64,000 nucleotides of DNA, taken from positions 1,550,001 to 1,614,000 of the forward strand of contig NZ_CP084561.1 in assembly GCF_021789315.1 (NCBI RefSeq), written 5' to 3'. Source of the stretch: Arthrobacter sp. FW305-BF8 (GTDB taxonomy: Bacteria; Actinomycetota; Actinomycetes; Actinomycetales; Micrococcaceae). Below, piece after piece: positions 46,001 through 53,370 of this stretch (positions are counted from its first letter, which is position 1; each line of letters opens with the position of its first letter). The notes below the pieces were generated by a model. It ran no database searches. It was not told the DNA's origin and saw only the letters and a list, made by a program, of their open reading frames with translations. A program made the translations under genes and the position numbers.

Positions 46001-46342
46001 GTCCGCTCGGACCTGACCGGAGCCCAGGCCTCGGTGCCCAAGGGCCCTGAAGGCCGGCTGCTGGTGCTCGCCGAGCGGGCAGATCCCGGCTGGACCGCCT
46101 GGCTTGACGGCCGGAAACTGACCTCCACCACCTCCGGCTGGTCGCAGGCCTTCACGCTTCCTCCGCAGGCCGGCCAGGTGACAGTCCGCTATGAAAGCCC
46201 CTGGGCGCTTTGGTCCGGCATCCTCCAGGCCGCCGTCATCGGCCTGACGGTCCTGCTGGCGCTCCCGATGCCGGCGCGGCGCCCCAACACGGGCCTGTCC
46301 AGGGACGAAGGCTCCCTGCGTAAGGAATACCAGAATGCATGA
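42995..46342 (+). CDS. Large bifunctional-looking membrane glycosyltransferase (GT2 + membrane domain)
   Basis: Protein of 1,115 residues or slightly more. Residues 1-260 are a GT-A family 2 domain: VAHNGSDYLPRTLSALAAQT, DTGSQDN, the metal site WLLHDDAAPAPEAL (DDA) and GTGDDVDFCWRNRLAGHRV. About a dozen hydrophobic helices follow between residues 240 and 830, and a soluble C-terminal domain precedes a last helix near residue 1090. The closest known layout is that of actinobacterial GT2-DUF enzymes placed near whiB2; the acceptor (wall glycan or lipid) is unknown. The initiator is uncertain: the conserved strand VTAVVVAHNG begins five codons before the GTG, and no other standard start is in frame downstream of the whiB stop. 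Confidence 0.85.
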   Translation: MVAHNGSDYLPRTLSALAAQTRPADTVIGVDTGSQDNSAAHLQRAIGDANVITVNGGKAGMGAAVRAGLAALAPWSLKGTRDRSEWIWLLHDDAAPAPEALAELLHAVERAPSVTVAGCKQLDWNARRRLIDVGLSTSRWAERLTLIEADELDQGQYDGRSDTFAVNSAGMLVRRDIWEHLKGFDPALPGTGDDVDFCWRNRLAGHRVVVVPSARMFHVSQRPHALGTASAARRAQVHLRLKHAPLWALPLHAVGALFGSLLRLIFSIAVKDPGYGFSQLLATAAALARPAALARGRRNAARTRRVRRSVVKALQTERREVWGHRRSLMEALGADDARASEDSNDPLEEQPSGDSTDDFAALSTNERGWVGNGAVAAVILATVASFAGLAALFQADAAAGGALLPVSARLEDIWHHASTWWIGLGAGLPGHGDPFGYVLWILGLLGGGNANGAVIWLLLLAMPLSGLAAWFASGALTSYRRFRLAAALVWAAAPALQVAVNQGRVGALLVHVMMPLLVLALLRATGSALGRGRFAPVPAGSLADQPPAKPGVNGTPSWTAAAAAGLALAVITAAAPSLLLPAAVVIIALSLLLGKRGRTLWWALLPSAALFVPFALSTLDRPRALLADPGLPLPFEAAAVWQQILGQPLGFDPAGGLSGLALFSGGSVPWALLLALLIGAPLLALAVAALFVPLRIHPDRRGRVARALWVAALVVLAGGWLAGHVATAAGPQALVVPFTGPAVSAAVFGLLGAAIIGGDGLLALAGSRSDNLSRSGGARSAAVARGAAALALVLLLAGPLAGLAAWAVQNVVQPADAAMHADTADLGVPRLVGPTDPRMLPATAVDRGEGPEQTRTLLISTGEDGTYSASLMHGGGTTLDSLSTIAAARDILGNPGHESVRDDDEVTAALRTSVATLVAARGVDPRPELERLGVGFVVLGAADTAAQLTASRMDAVPGLTAVGPTDSGWLWRVTPLNDAVLQPADVAHRVRIVDGKGATIGLVRSDLTGAQASVPKGPEGRLLVLAERADPGWTAWLDGRKLTSTTSGWSQAFTLPPQAGQVTVRYESPWALWSGILQAAVIGLTVLLALPMPARRPNTGLSRDEGSLRKEYQNA

Positions 46343-48092
46343 GGAAGAGAACGACGGCGGGACGCCGGCGAAGCGGGGCAGCGGACCGGTAGCCGGGGCT
46401 ACTGGGGGCACCGTTCCGCGGACCCGCGCTCCGCGAAGCACCGCTCGGGGAAGTAAAGCTTCCGGAGCCAGCGCTTCAGGAACCCGCGCTTCAGAAACCA
46501 GGTCCAGCGGTGCCAGCCGCATCGCCGGCCGCCGCGGCATCGTGGCCGGAGTGCTCTCCGGTGTGGCCATCCTCGCCGCCGGCGGAGGCCTTGTTGCGGC
46601 AACCGCCCTGGCGCCGCAGCCGTCGGCAGCCAGGCCGCTGGAGGCTCCGGAAGCGGCTGTGCCGGCGGGAAGCGTCCAGGACGTCTGCCCGGCTCCGGCG
46701 CGGCTCCTCGAAGGAACGCCGGTCGGGACCGACCCCCAGTTCAGCCCCGAATCCGCCACGGCCAGGAGCGCCGTTTCCGCAGCGGTGGTCAGTTCGGCGG
46801 GCGGCAGCCTTCCCGGCAGCGCGCTGTCCGCCCTGAAGGGGTCCGAGCTGAGGCGGATCGCCAAGGCGCCCGGCTCGGCGACGGCACCAGCGGGCTCGTC
46901 CGGAGTCCTCGCCGGGGTTGTGGAAGGGGAAGCCGTGGACGACGTCAGCGTGCTGTCCGCGGATGCGCTGGCCAACCGGCAGCCGGCGGCGGGAGCCCTC
47001 ATGGCCTACACGGCAACCGACGGGGACCTGCAGGGGTCGGCGGCAGCCGCCTGCCAGACGCCCTCGAACGACCTCTGGCTCGGCGGCGCCAACACCGCGG
47101 TGGGCCGCAGCAGCGTCCTCAACCTCACCAATGCCTCCACCAACCCTGCAACGGTGAACCTCGAGCTTTACGGGAAGACCGGCCAGATCAAGGCCTCCGG
47201 CAGCCGCGGCCTGCTGGTGGGGCCGAAGTCGACGCGCTCCATCATCCTGGCTGGCCTAGCTCCCGGGGAGGAACGGCTGAGTGTTCACGTCCGGAGCACG
47301 GGTGGGCCCGTCAGCGCCTTCATCCAGCAGAGCGTGCTGCGCGGGCTGACCTCCGGCGGCGTGGATTTCATTGCGCCGGGGACTTCCGCGGGTCCGTCCC
47401 AGGTGATGACAGGGATTGACATCCAGGACGCCGGGGACGTGAAGTCACTGACCGGCGGATCCGGATTTGAGGACGCCGGACCGTCGCTGCAGATCACTGT
47501 TCCCGGCCCGTCGGACGCCGTGGTGGAGGTGAAGCTTTTTGGCCGCGCGGGCCAGCAGGCCCTCCCGGGAGGAGGCGTTGTCACGGCCAAGGCAGGCACC
47601 GTTACCGAGGTCCCCCTCTCCGGCGTTCCGGCCGGCCATTACACCGTTTCGGCAACATCGGACGTCAGCATCGTGGCGGCCGCGCGGGTGAGCCGGGGGC
47701 TCAAGGCCAGCCAGAGCCTGGACTTCGCGTGGTCCCCCGCCACGGCCCAGCTGGGCAGCCAGCACGTGGTCCCTCTTCCCCAGGGCGGGGAGCGGCTGCT
47801 GGTCTTCGGAGCCCTGGATGGCAGGGCCACCATTTCCTATACCCCCATTACAGCGGACGGGAAACTCCGCACGGCAGCTACCGCGGACATCGCCGCCGGG
47901 ACCACCACCACCCTTAAGGCAGCCGGGCGGATCGGGGACTCCGCCGTCGTCGGCTATCTGGTGTCCGCCTCTGGCGGAGCCGCGTACGGCACGGTGCTGC
48001 TGGAACGGGAAGGCCGGAACGATGTCTCCACCGTGGCCATCGCCCCCGGCGCAGAAGGACAGGAAAAAGTGCCGGTGACGCTGGGCTACTAG
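46335..48092 (+). CDS. DUF5719 family secreted/membrane-anchored protein
   Basis: Product of 585 residues. An Arg/Ser-rich N-terminus of about 65 residues is followed by one hydrophobic segment near 70-95 (GIVAGVLSGVAILAAGGGLVAAT), so most of it lies outside the cell. The exported part is beta-rich, with SSVLNLTNASTNPATVNLELYG, GPKSTRSIILAGLAPGEERLSV and repeated Ig-like segments, matching the DUF5719 description. It overlaps the glycosyltransferase gene by 8 bp, so it is coupled to it, and the two probably act together at the envelope. No catalytic motif is visible. N-terminal tandem S/A/R-rich repeats (TARGSKASGASASGTRAS) are notable. Confidence 0.85.
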   Translation: MHEEENDGGTPAKRGSGPVAGATGGTVPRTRAPRSTARGSKASGASASGTRASETRSSGASRIAGRRGIVAGVLSGVAILAAGGGLVAATALAPQPSAARPLEAPEAAVPAGSVQDVCPAPARLLEGTPVGTDPQFSPESATARSAVSAAVVSSAGGSLPGSALSALKGSELRRIAKAPGSATAPAGSSGVLAGVVEGEAVDDVSVLSADALANRQPAAGALMAYTATDGDLQGSAAAACQTPSNDLWLGGANTAVGRSSVLNLTNASTNPATVNLELYGKTGQIKASGSRGLLVGPKSTRSIILAGLAPGEERLSVHVRSTGGPVSAFIQQSVLRGLTSGGVDFIAPGTSAGPSQVMTGIDIQDAGDVKSLTGGSGFEDAGPSLQITVPGPSDAVVEVKLFGRAGQQALPGGGVVTAKAGTVTEVPLSGVPAGHYTVSATSDVSIVAAARVSRGLKASQSLDFAWSPATAQLGSQHVVPLPQGGERLLVFGALDGRATISYTPITADGKLRTAATADIAAGTTTTLKAAGRIGDSAVVGYLVSASGGAAYGTVLLEREGRNDVSTVAIAPGAEGQEKVPVTLGY

Positions 48093-48144
48093 CGCGGTCT
48101 CGCCGCCGGGGGCCGGAGCCGGCCGCAGGTGGGTGGTGCCAGGC

Positions 48145-48657
48145 CTAGTAGCGGCGGCGGTAGACCGGATCCAGTGTCTCCGGGGCGACGCCCAGCATTT
48201 CGGCGGTGTGCTCCACCACCACATCATGTACCAGATCCTGGAGTTCCTCCTTGACGGGGCAGGCCTGCTCAACCACGCGGCGGTACAGCGTGATGGTCGG
48301 GCCCTCGTCGTCGGTGGCGGGGGTGTAGCAGCCCAAGGGAGCGGGCAGGCCGTCTGCCAGCAGCTGTTCCAGGTTAGGCGGGATCTCGTCGACGGCGAAC
48401 CGGACGCCGTCGAGCGGCTTGCCCCAGATGTCATGAAGCCGCTGGGCGGAGTCCATGACGAGTTCGTCAAACCGGTCCGAGCGGCTCCGGTAGCCAGGGA
48501 GTGTGGGCAGCAACAGTTCGCCCCGGAGGCCGCGGCCGTGCCGGTTGCGCCGGCGTTGGGTAAAGCTCCGGCCAGCGGGAGCACCGTCGGCGTCCCGGGG
48601 CGCTTCCGGGTCAGCCAACCGGACCGTGAAACCCGAAGAATGGTGCGATGACTGCAT
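48145..48657 (-). CDS. Metallopeptidase family protein, possibly inactive
   Basis: Product of 170 residues of the zincin-like PF06262 (DUF1025) group. A basic N-terminal segment RSFTQRRRNRHGRGLRGELL leads into RSDRFDELVMDSAQRLHDIW, the family's opening helix, then FAVDEIPPNLEQL and ITLYRRVVEQAC. Where zincins carry HExxH, this protein reads LVHDVVVEHTAEMLG, so the first His is kept but the glutamate and spacing are not. It faces DUF5719 and is divergent from the DUF3499 gene, as Rv3259/Rv3258c are in mycobacteria. Activity is therefore doubtful. Confidence 0.8.
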   Translation of the reverse strand: MQSSHHSSGFTVRLADPEAPRDADGAPAGRSFTQRRRNRHGRGLRGELLLPTLPGYRSRSDRFDELVMDSAQRLHDIWGKPLDGVRFAVDEIPPNLEQLLADGLPAPLGCYTPATDDEGPTITLYRRVVEQACPVKEELQDLVHDVVVEHTAEMLGVAPETLDPVYRRRY

Positions 48658-48765
48658 ATACAGACTTTAGACCCGCCGAATGATTTGTGCGACATAACCG
48701 GACCGGAGCGGCGCTGCCGTGGCGCGGGCCGTTCGTCAATGTCGGGAAATCTGCCTGAGGCGGAG

Positions 48766-48779
48766 TATTCTGTGTTTTC
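48766..48779 (+). promoter_or_regulatory. Candidate -10 element for a leaderless DUF3499 transcript
   Basis: TATTCT at 48766-48771 lies 8 bp before the GTG start at 48780. A transcript beginning about 7 bases after the -10 would start at or next to the GTG, which is a leaderless arrangement. No ribosome site precedes the GTG, which supports this reading. Confidence 0.4.
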
Positions 48780-49163
48780 GTGGGTGCAATACGTCAGTGT
48801 TCCAGGTCAGCCTGCCGCCAGTCTGCGGTGGCAACTTTGACGTACGTCTATGCGGACTCCACCGCCGTCCTCGGCCCGCTGGCAACCTATGCCGAGCCGC
48901 ACTGCTACGACCTTTGCGAGCAGCACGCCAATTCGCTCACCGTCCCGCGCGGCTGGGAAGTGCTCCGCCTCGCCATGCCCTCGCAGCCGCCCCAGCCCGG
49001 TCCGGACGACCTCCTCGCCCTGGCAGACGCCGTCCGTGAGGCTGCGTCCCGCCCTGCGTCCCCGGCCCCGGGGCAGCGCGCCGTCCACTCGGCGCTCGAA
49101 GCGCCCGCCGCAACCGAAGGCACCCGCCGCGGCCACCTGCGCGTCCTGCGCGAACCGTCCTAG
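48780..49163 (+). CDS. DUF3499 family protein
   Basis: Actinobacterial protein of unknown function, 127 residues. The N-terminal zinc-ribbon-like part has CSRSACRQSAVATLTYVYADSTAVLGPL and EPHCYDLCEQHANSLTVPRGWEV; the four Cys/His-rich positions (CxxxxC ... HCxxLC) suggest a metal site. The C-terminal half is Pro/Ala-rich and probably disordered. GTG start without a ribosome site, possibly leaderless. Together with the divergent metallopeptidase and nearby whiB it reproduces the Rv3258c-Rv3260c order. Confidence 0.88.
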   Translation: MGAIRQCSRSACRQSAVATLTYVYADSTAVLGPLATYAEPHCYDLCEQHANSLTVPRGWEVLRLAMPSQPPQPGPDDLLALADAVREAASRPASPAPGQRAVHSALEAPAATEGTRRGHLRVLREPS

Positions 49164-49255
49164 GCTGCACCGACCGTCCTCATACCGAACTGGCGGTAGG
49201 CTGGAAGCTGAAATCCGTCAGCCACAGCGCTTGTGCCCAGCAGGGAGCATCCACC

Positions 49256-49495
49256 ATGCCAAAGATCAGTCCTGAACTGTTGTCCGTTCTGCGTTGCCCG
49301 GTCACCGGATCGGCTCTGACCCAGGAGGGCGAGGAACTCGTCTCAACGGCGGCGGCGGAGAGCGGCGAACGGCTTCGGTACGCCATCGAAGACGGCATCC
49401 CGCTGCTGCTTCCCCCGGAGCTCCGCGCCGCATCCACGGCCGCCCGGTCAGACCAGCACGACGCCGGCCCGGCAGCGGCCGCCCCCACCGCCTAA
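49256..49495 (+). CDS. Trm112-like zinc-ribbon protein
   Basis: Seventy-nine residues. Trm112 family signature: ISPELLSVLRCPVTGSALTQ near residue 4, YAIEDGIPLLLPPE near residue 42. Only one Cys remains (RCPVTG), as in many bacterial members. In eukaryotes Trm112 partners methyltransferases; bacterial forms such as YcaR have unclear roles. A disordered Ala/Asp-rich tail of 25 residues follows. It lies 52 bp before ahcY on the same strand, so they are likely co-transcribed; a link to S-adenosyl metabolism is tempting but unproved. Confidence 0.9.
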   Translation: MPKISPELLSVLRCPVTGSALTQEGEELVSTAAAESGERLRYAIEDGIPLLLPPELRAASTAARSDQHDAGPAAAAPTA

Positions 49496-49547
49496 CACCC
49501 AGCCAGCACAGCAGAAGGCTAGACGCCGGATACAGCAAAGGATTCCC

Positions 49548-51029
49548 ATGACGTTCGATTACAAGGTTGCCGACATTTCCCTGGCCGAGGCCGGGCGCCA
49601 CCAGATCCGCCTCGCCGAGCACGAGATGCCGGGGCTCATGTCGCTGCGCCGGGAATTCGGACCCACCCAGCCCCTCAAGGGTGCCAGGATCGCAGGGTCG
49701 CTGCACATGACCGTGCAGACCGCAGTGCTCATCGAGACCCTCACGGCACTCGGCGCCGAGGTCCGCTGGGCCTCCTGCAACATCTTCTCCACCCAAGATG
49801 AGGCCGCGGCCGCCGTCGTCGTGGGTACCGGCACAGTGGAGGACCCGCGGGGCGTTCCCGTGTTTGCCTGGAAGGGCGAAACGCTGGAGGAATACTGGTG
49901 GACCGCCGAGCAGATCCTCACCTGGCCCGGTGCTGACACGAACCCTGAGCTGGGCCCGAACATGATTCTCGACGACGGCGGCGATGCCACGCTGCTGCTG
50001 CACCGCGGCGTGGAGTTTGAGGCGGCCGGCGCCGTTCCGGCCGCCGCCGCCAACGACCCCGAAGAATATGGGATCGTCCTTGACGTCCTGCGCCGGACGC
50101 TGGCCGAGGACCCGAAGAAGTGGACCCGGCTCGCCGCCGGCATCCACGGCGTCAGCGAGGAAACCACCACGGGCGTGCACCGCCTCTACCAGCTGGCCGA
50201 ACAGGGCAAGCTGCTCTTCCCGGCCATCAACGTCAACGACTCCGTGACGAAGAGCAAGTTCGACAACAAGTACGGCATCCGCCATTCCCTGCCGGACGGC
50301 CTCAACCGGGCCACCGATGTCCTCATGGGCGGTAAGGTCGCCGTCGTCTGTGGTTACGGCGACGTCGGCAAGGGTGCCGCCGAGGCGCTCCGTGGCCAGG
50401 GCGCGCGCGTGATCGTCACCGAAATCGATCCCATCTGCGCGCTGCAGGCAGCCATGGACGGGTACCAGGTGGCCAGGCTGGAAAGCGTGCTGGACCAGGG
50501 CGACATCTTCATCACCACCACGGGCAACAAGGACGTCATTATGGCCGAGCACATGGCCGGCATGAAGAACAAGGCCATCGTGGGCAACATCGGGCACTTC
50601 GACAACGAAATCGACATGGCAGGCCTCGCGCGGATCCCCGGCATCCGGAAAATCGAGATCAAGCCCCAGGTCCACGAATGGGTCTTCGGCGGCGACGCGG
50701 CGGACGCCACCCGGTCCATCATCGTCCTGTCCGAAGGGCGCCTGCTGAACCTGGGGAACGCCACCGGCCACCCGTCGTTCGTCATGAGCAACTCCTTCGC
50801 CAACCAGACCATCGCCCAGATCGAACTGTTCACCAAGAAGGACCAGCCCGAAGGCGAGCGGGAATACGAAAACCAGGTCTACGTGCTGCCCAAGATCCTG
50901 GACGAGAAGGTGGCGCGGCTGCACCTCGGTGCCCTGGGTGTTGAGCTCACCGAGCTGTCCAAGGACCAGGCCGAGTACCTGGACGTGGACGTGGCCGGCC
51001 CGTTCAAGCCGGAGCACTACCGCTACTAA
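49548..51029 (+). CDS. ahcY: Adenosylhomocysteinase
   Basis: NAD-dependent hydrolase of 493 residues splitting S-adenosylhomocysteine to adenosine and homocysteine, so relieving methyltransferase inhibition. MSLRREFGPTQPLKGARIAGSLHMTVQTAVL is the conserved opening (GSLHMTVQTAVLIETL). The NAD-binding loop is VVCGYGDVGKGAAEALRGQG near residue 265, and the His of GNIGHFDNEID and the C-terminal PFKPEHYRY are family marks. The insert YWWTAEQILTWP fits the longer bacterial form. The ribosome site is weak (AAAGGATTCCC). A hairpin follows the stop. Confidence 0.96.
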   Translation: MTFDYKVADISLAEAGRHQIRLAEHEMPGLMSLRREFGPTQPLKGARIAGSLHMTVQTAVLIETLTALGAEVRWASCNIFSTQDEAAAAVVVGTGTVEDPRGVPVFAWKGETLEEYWWTAEQILTWPGADTNPELGPNMILDDGGDATLLLHRGVEFEAAGAVPAAAANDPEEYGIVLDVLRRTLAEDPKKWTRLAAGIHGVSEETTTGVHRLYQLAEQGKLLFPAINVNDSVTKSKFDNKYGIRHSLPDGLNRATDVLMGGKVAVVCGYGDVGKGAAEALRGQGARVIVTEIDPICALQAAMDGYQVARLESVLDQGDIFITTTGNKDVIMAEHMAGMKNKAIVGNIGHFDNEIDMAGLARIPGIRKIEIKPQVHEWVFGGDAADATRSIIVLSEGRLLNLGNATGHPSFVMSNSFANQTIAQIELFTKKDQPEGEREYENQVYVLPKILDEKVARLHLGALGVELTELSKDQAEYLDVDVAGPFKPEHYRY

Positions 51030-51036
51030 AAGTGGC

Positions 51037-51068
51037 CCGCCACGGCGCACCGCAGTGCGCCGTGGCGG
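51037..51068 (+). terminator. Hairpin after ahcY
   Basis: CCGCCACGGCGCAC (51037-51050) pairs exactly with GTGCGCCGTGGCGG (51055-51068) around a CGCA loop, 7 bp after the stop. There is no T-run. The 51069-51215 stretch that follows contains GCGATAAAATCG (51131-51142), a possible -10 for the next gene. Confidence 0.7.
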
Positions 51069-51215
51069 CGGCTGCATGTCATGGCTACCCGGCGCGCCGT
51101 CGGTCTCCGCGCCAGGGGCAGCGCCGCCGTGCGATAAAATCGACTGGTCAGCGTTGCCGCTGGGCACACGGACGGATGCCGATCGGCAGCCCGGTGGGAC
51201 ACGGAGAAACCAGTC

Positions 51216-52448
51216 ATGACGGAAAAGAACAACCGCAAAACCGGCAAGATCATCGCCATTGCCGCCATTTGCGCTGCGGTTGCTGCCGGCGGAATCGGTG
51301 TCGCCACCGCTCCTGGCTGGGCCAAGCCTGCGCCCCAATCCGAGGCCTCCAGCCCCGTCCGTAACGAGCCGGGCCTGGCTACCCCCGTGGTCAAGGCGGT
51401 GGAGCTGGGTGTGACACCGCTCGATGGCGCCAAGGGCGTAAATCCGGCGGTGGCGCCCTCCGTCAAGGCGGTCAACGGCCGCGTCCAGGACGTTGTGCTG
51501 GTGCCGGCAGCCGGGGGAGAGGCCGTCAAGGGCACTGTCAGCGCCGACGGCAGCACATGGACAGCGGTGGACCCGCTGCTCTTCAACACGCCCTACAACT
51601 ACAGCTACACCATCGTGGATGAGGCGGGCCGGGAAACCAAGAAGGCCCAGACGTTCACCACCGTGGAGCCCGCCAATGAGGCGGACGCCGCCGTGTATCC
51701 GGAGAACGGCTCCACGGTCGGCGCAGGGCAGCCTATCGACATCGTGTTCAGCGAACCTGTCACCAACAAGGCGGCGGTTGAAAAGGCTGTCAAGATCACC
51801 GTCTCCTCCAAGCAGCCCGTCGCCTGGCACTGGTACTCGGACCAGAAGGTGCGCATCCGCCCGGAGAAGTTCTGGGCATCCAACAGCCAGGTCACCGTGG
51901 ACATGAAGCTGTTCGGTGTGGAGTTCGGCAACGGCATGATCGGCAACTTCGACGCCAAGGTGCAGTTCAAGGTGGGGCAGCAGCGCCTGGCAGTGGTGGA
52001 CGACAACACCAAAACCATGAAGGTCTACTTCGACGGCAAGCTGGTCAGGACCGCACCCGTCACCCTGGGCGGCTCCGACTGGCTTTCCCCGTCCGGCTAC
52101 GCCGTGATCATGGAGCAGGAACGGAATTCCAAGTTCAACGCAGGCAGCATCGGCCTGAAGCCCGGCGACAAGGGGTATTACCCGCCGCTGACCGTGGAGT
52201 ACGCCAACAGGCTCACGTCCTCCGGCGTCTACGTCCATCAGGCGCTCGAATCGGCATGGGGCTACGTGGGCGTATCCAACGTCTCCCACGGCTGTGTCGG
52301 GCTGCTGCCCGTGGACGCAGCCTGGTTCTTCAACAACATGAAGTCCGGCGACGTCGTCCAGGTCCTGAACACGGGCGCCGCGCCGGTGGAGCCGCTCGAG
52401 GGCTACGGCGACTGGAACATTCCCTGGGCCCAATACGCCAAACGGTAG
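51216..52448 (+). CDS. L,D-transpeptidase (Ig-like plus YkuD domain)
   Basis: Secreted wall enzyme of 410 residues that makes 3-3 cross-links in peptidoglycan. A hydrophobic segment at residues 12-32 (IIAIAAICAAVAAGGIGVA) serves as signal or anchor. Two immunoglobulin-like domains follow (about 60-240), including VYPENGSTVGAGQPIDIVFSEPV. The YkuD catalytic domain near 250-380 has SSGVYVHQALES and the nucleophile motif NVSHGCVGLLPVDAAWF, whose Cys at about residue 361 is catalytic. The order Ig-Ig-YkuD equals that of mycobacterial LdtMt2. The C-terminal tail GYGDWNIPWAQYAK is also family-like. Confidence 0.94.
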   Translation: MTEKNNRKTGKIIAIAAICAAVAAGGIGVATAPGWAKPAPQSEASSPVRNEPGLATPVVKAVELGVTPLDGAKGVNPAVAPSVKAVNGRVQDVVLVPAAGGEAVKGTVSADGSTWTAVDPLLFNTPYNYSYTIVDEAGRETKKAQTFTTVEPANEADAAVYPENGSTVGAGQPIDIVFSEPVTNKAAVEKAVKITVSSKQPVAWHWYSDQKVRIRPEKFWASNSQVTVDMKLFGVEFGNGMIGNFDAKVQFKVGQQRLAVVDDNTKTMKVYFDGKLVRTAPVTLGGSDWLSPSGYAVIMEQERNSKFNAGSIGLKPGDKGYYPPLTVEYANRLTSSGVYVHQALESAWGYVGVSNVSHGCVGLLPVDAAWFFNNMKSGDVVQVLNTGAAPVEPLEGYGDWNIPWAQYAKR

Positions 52449-52487
52449 GGCCCAGTACGCCAGGCGCCCAGGCCAGTAGGCCCAACG

Positions 52488-53300
52488 CTAGCTGTCCCTG
52501 GACACCGTGAACGGCAGCCGGTGCAGCCGTTCGCCGATCCTGTTGCTTTCCGTGCGTGCCGCGCCCAACCGGCGGAGTTCGCGGATGCGGCGTTCGGCCA
52601 GGACCGCCGCAAGGTAGTCGTCGGGAGTGGTCCCCGGCGGCGGTGACGGTGCCACGAAGCCGGACATTTCGGTGGCGAGGGCTGCGGCCATGCCGCTGCG
52701 CGACAGCGGCGACATCCGCGGTGCCTGGCGCATGAATTGCGCGGCACGCCGTCCCAGGGCGTCCGGAATCCGGCCGATGTCCGCGGCTTCAGCCCAGGCG
52801 GCCAGGTGCCGCGGAGTGACGGGGATGATTGAGGGTTCCACCGGTACCCGGCGCCGCAGCGAGTAGGTGCCCGCCACAATGTCGCCCAGCCGGCGGGACC
52901 TGCCGTCGAAGAGGGCGACGGCGATGGCAACACCGCCGAAGGTCAGGTAGATCTCCAGGAACCCAATCAGCGCCCTGATGACCGCGTGGCGGAAACGGAT
53001 GGCCCCGCCGTCGTCACGCACTATCCTCAGCCCGGCCGCCAGTTTCCCGAGCGACAGGCCCCGGGTCAGGGTCTCCACCGTTGCCGGGAGGATGACGAAG
53101 CACAGCACCACGCTGACCAGAGTGAGTGCCCCGGCTGCCGCCTCGTCGAGTTCATCCAGGGCGGCGCCCATGGCCATGAGTATTGCTGTCAGCAGCGCGG
53201 AATTCACCACGACGTCGAGCAACAGGCCGAGGGCGCGGGCAGCGAAGGACGCCGGACGGAGTTCAAGGACGACTGCCTCGCCTGTGATGAGTGGACTCAA
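52488..53300 (-). CDS. RDD family membrane protein
   Basis: Product of 270 residues. The RDD motif pattern is visible: FAARALGLLLDVVVNSALLTA near residue 18, GLSLGKLAAGLRIVRDDGG, and RRLGDIVAGTYSLRRRVPV near residue 145. Three or so helices cover about residues 22-135, followed by a 120-residue soluble tail rich in Arg and Ala. RDD proteins have been linked to ion transport, but functions differ. It is divergent from the SpoIIM-type gene. In many actinobacteria these two form a unit with MoxR/DUF58 genes, which are not present here. Confidence 0.88.
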   Translation of the reverse strand: MSPLITGEAVVLELRPASFAARALGLLLDVVVNSALLTAILMAMGAALDELDEAAAGALTLVSVVLCFVILPATVETLTRGLSLGKLAAGLRIVRDDGGAIRFRHAVIRALIGFLEIYLTFGGVAIAVALFDGRSRRLGDIVAGTYSLRRRVPVEPSIIPVTPRHLAAWAEAADIGRIPDALGRRAAQFMRQAPRMSPLSRSGMAAALATEMSGFVAPSPPPGTTPDDYLAAVLAERRIRELRRLGAARTESNRIGERLHRLPFTVSRDS

Positions 53301-53370
53301 TTCCTGCCCCGTATGTCGTTCCGGCCACCGGTCGCCTAAAGTCTAGTTCGCCGCAGGCTAGGGTAGGAGC

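Noticed and set aside
49496..49547. S-adenosylhomocysteine riboswitch before ahcY
   Set aside because: Only 52 bp separate the Trm112 stop and the ahcY start, too short for the known aptamer, and no matching stems are seen.
49302..52433. A 1,043-codon open frame on the minus strand
   Set aside because: It runs opposite to ahcY and the L,D-transpeptidase, both unmistakable. Long antisense frames are expected in very GC-rich DNA, and its sequence is low-complexity Gly/Val/Asp/His without domains.
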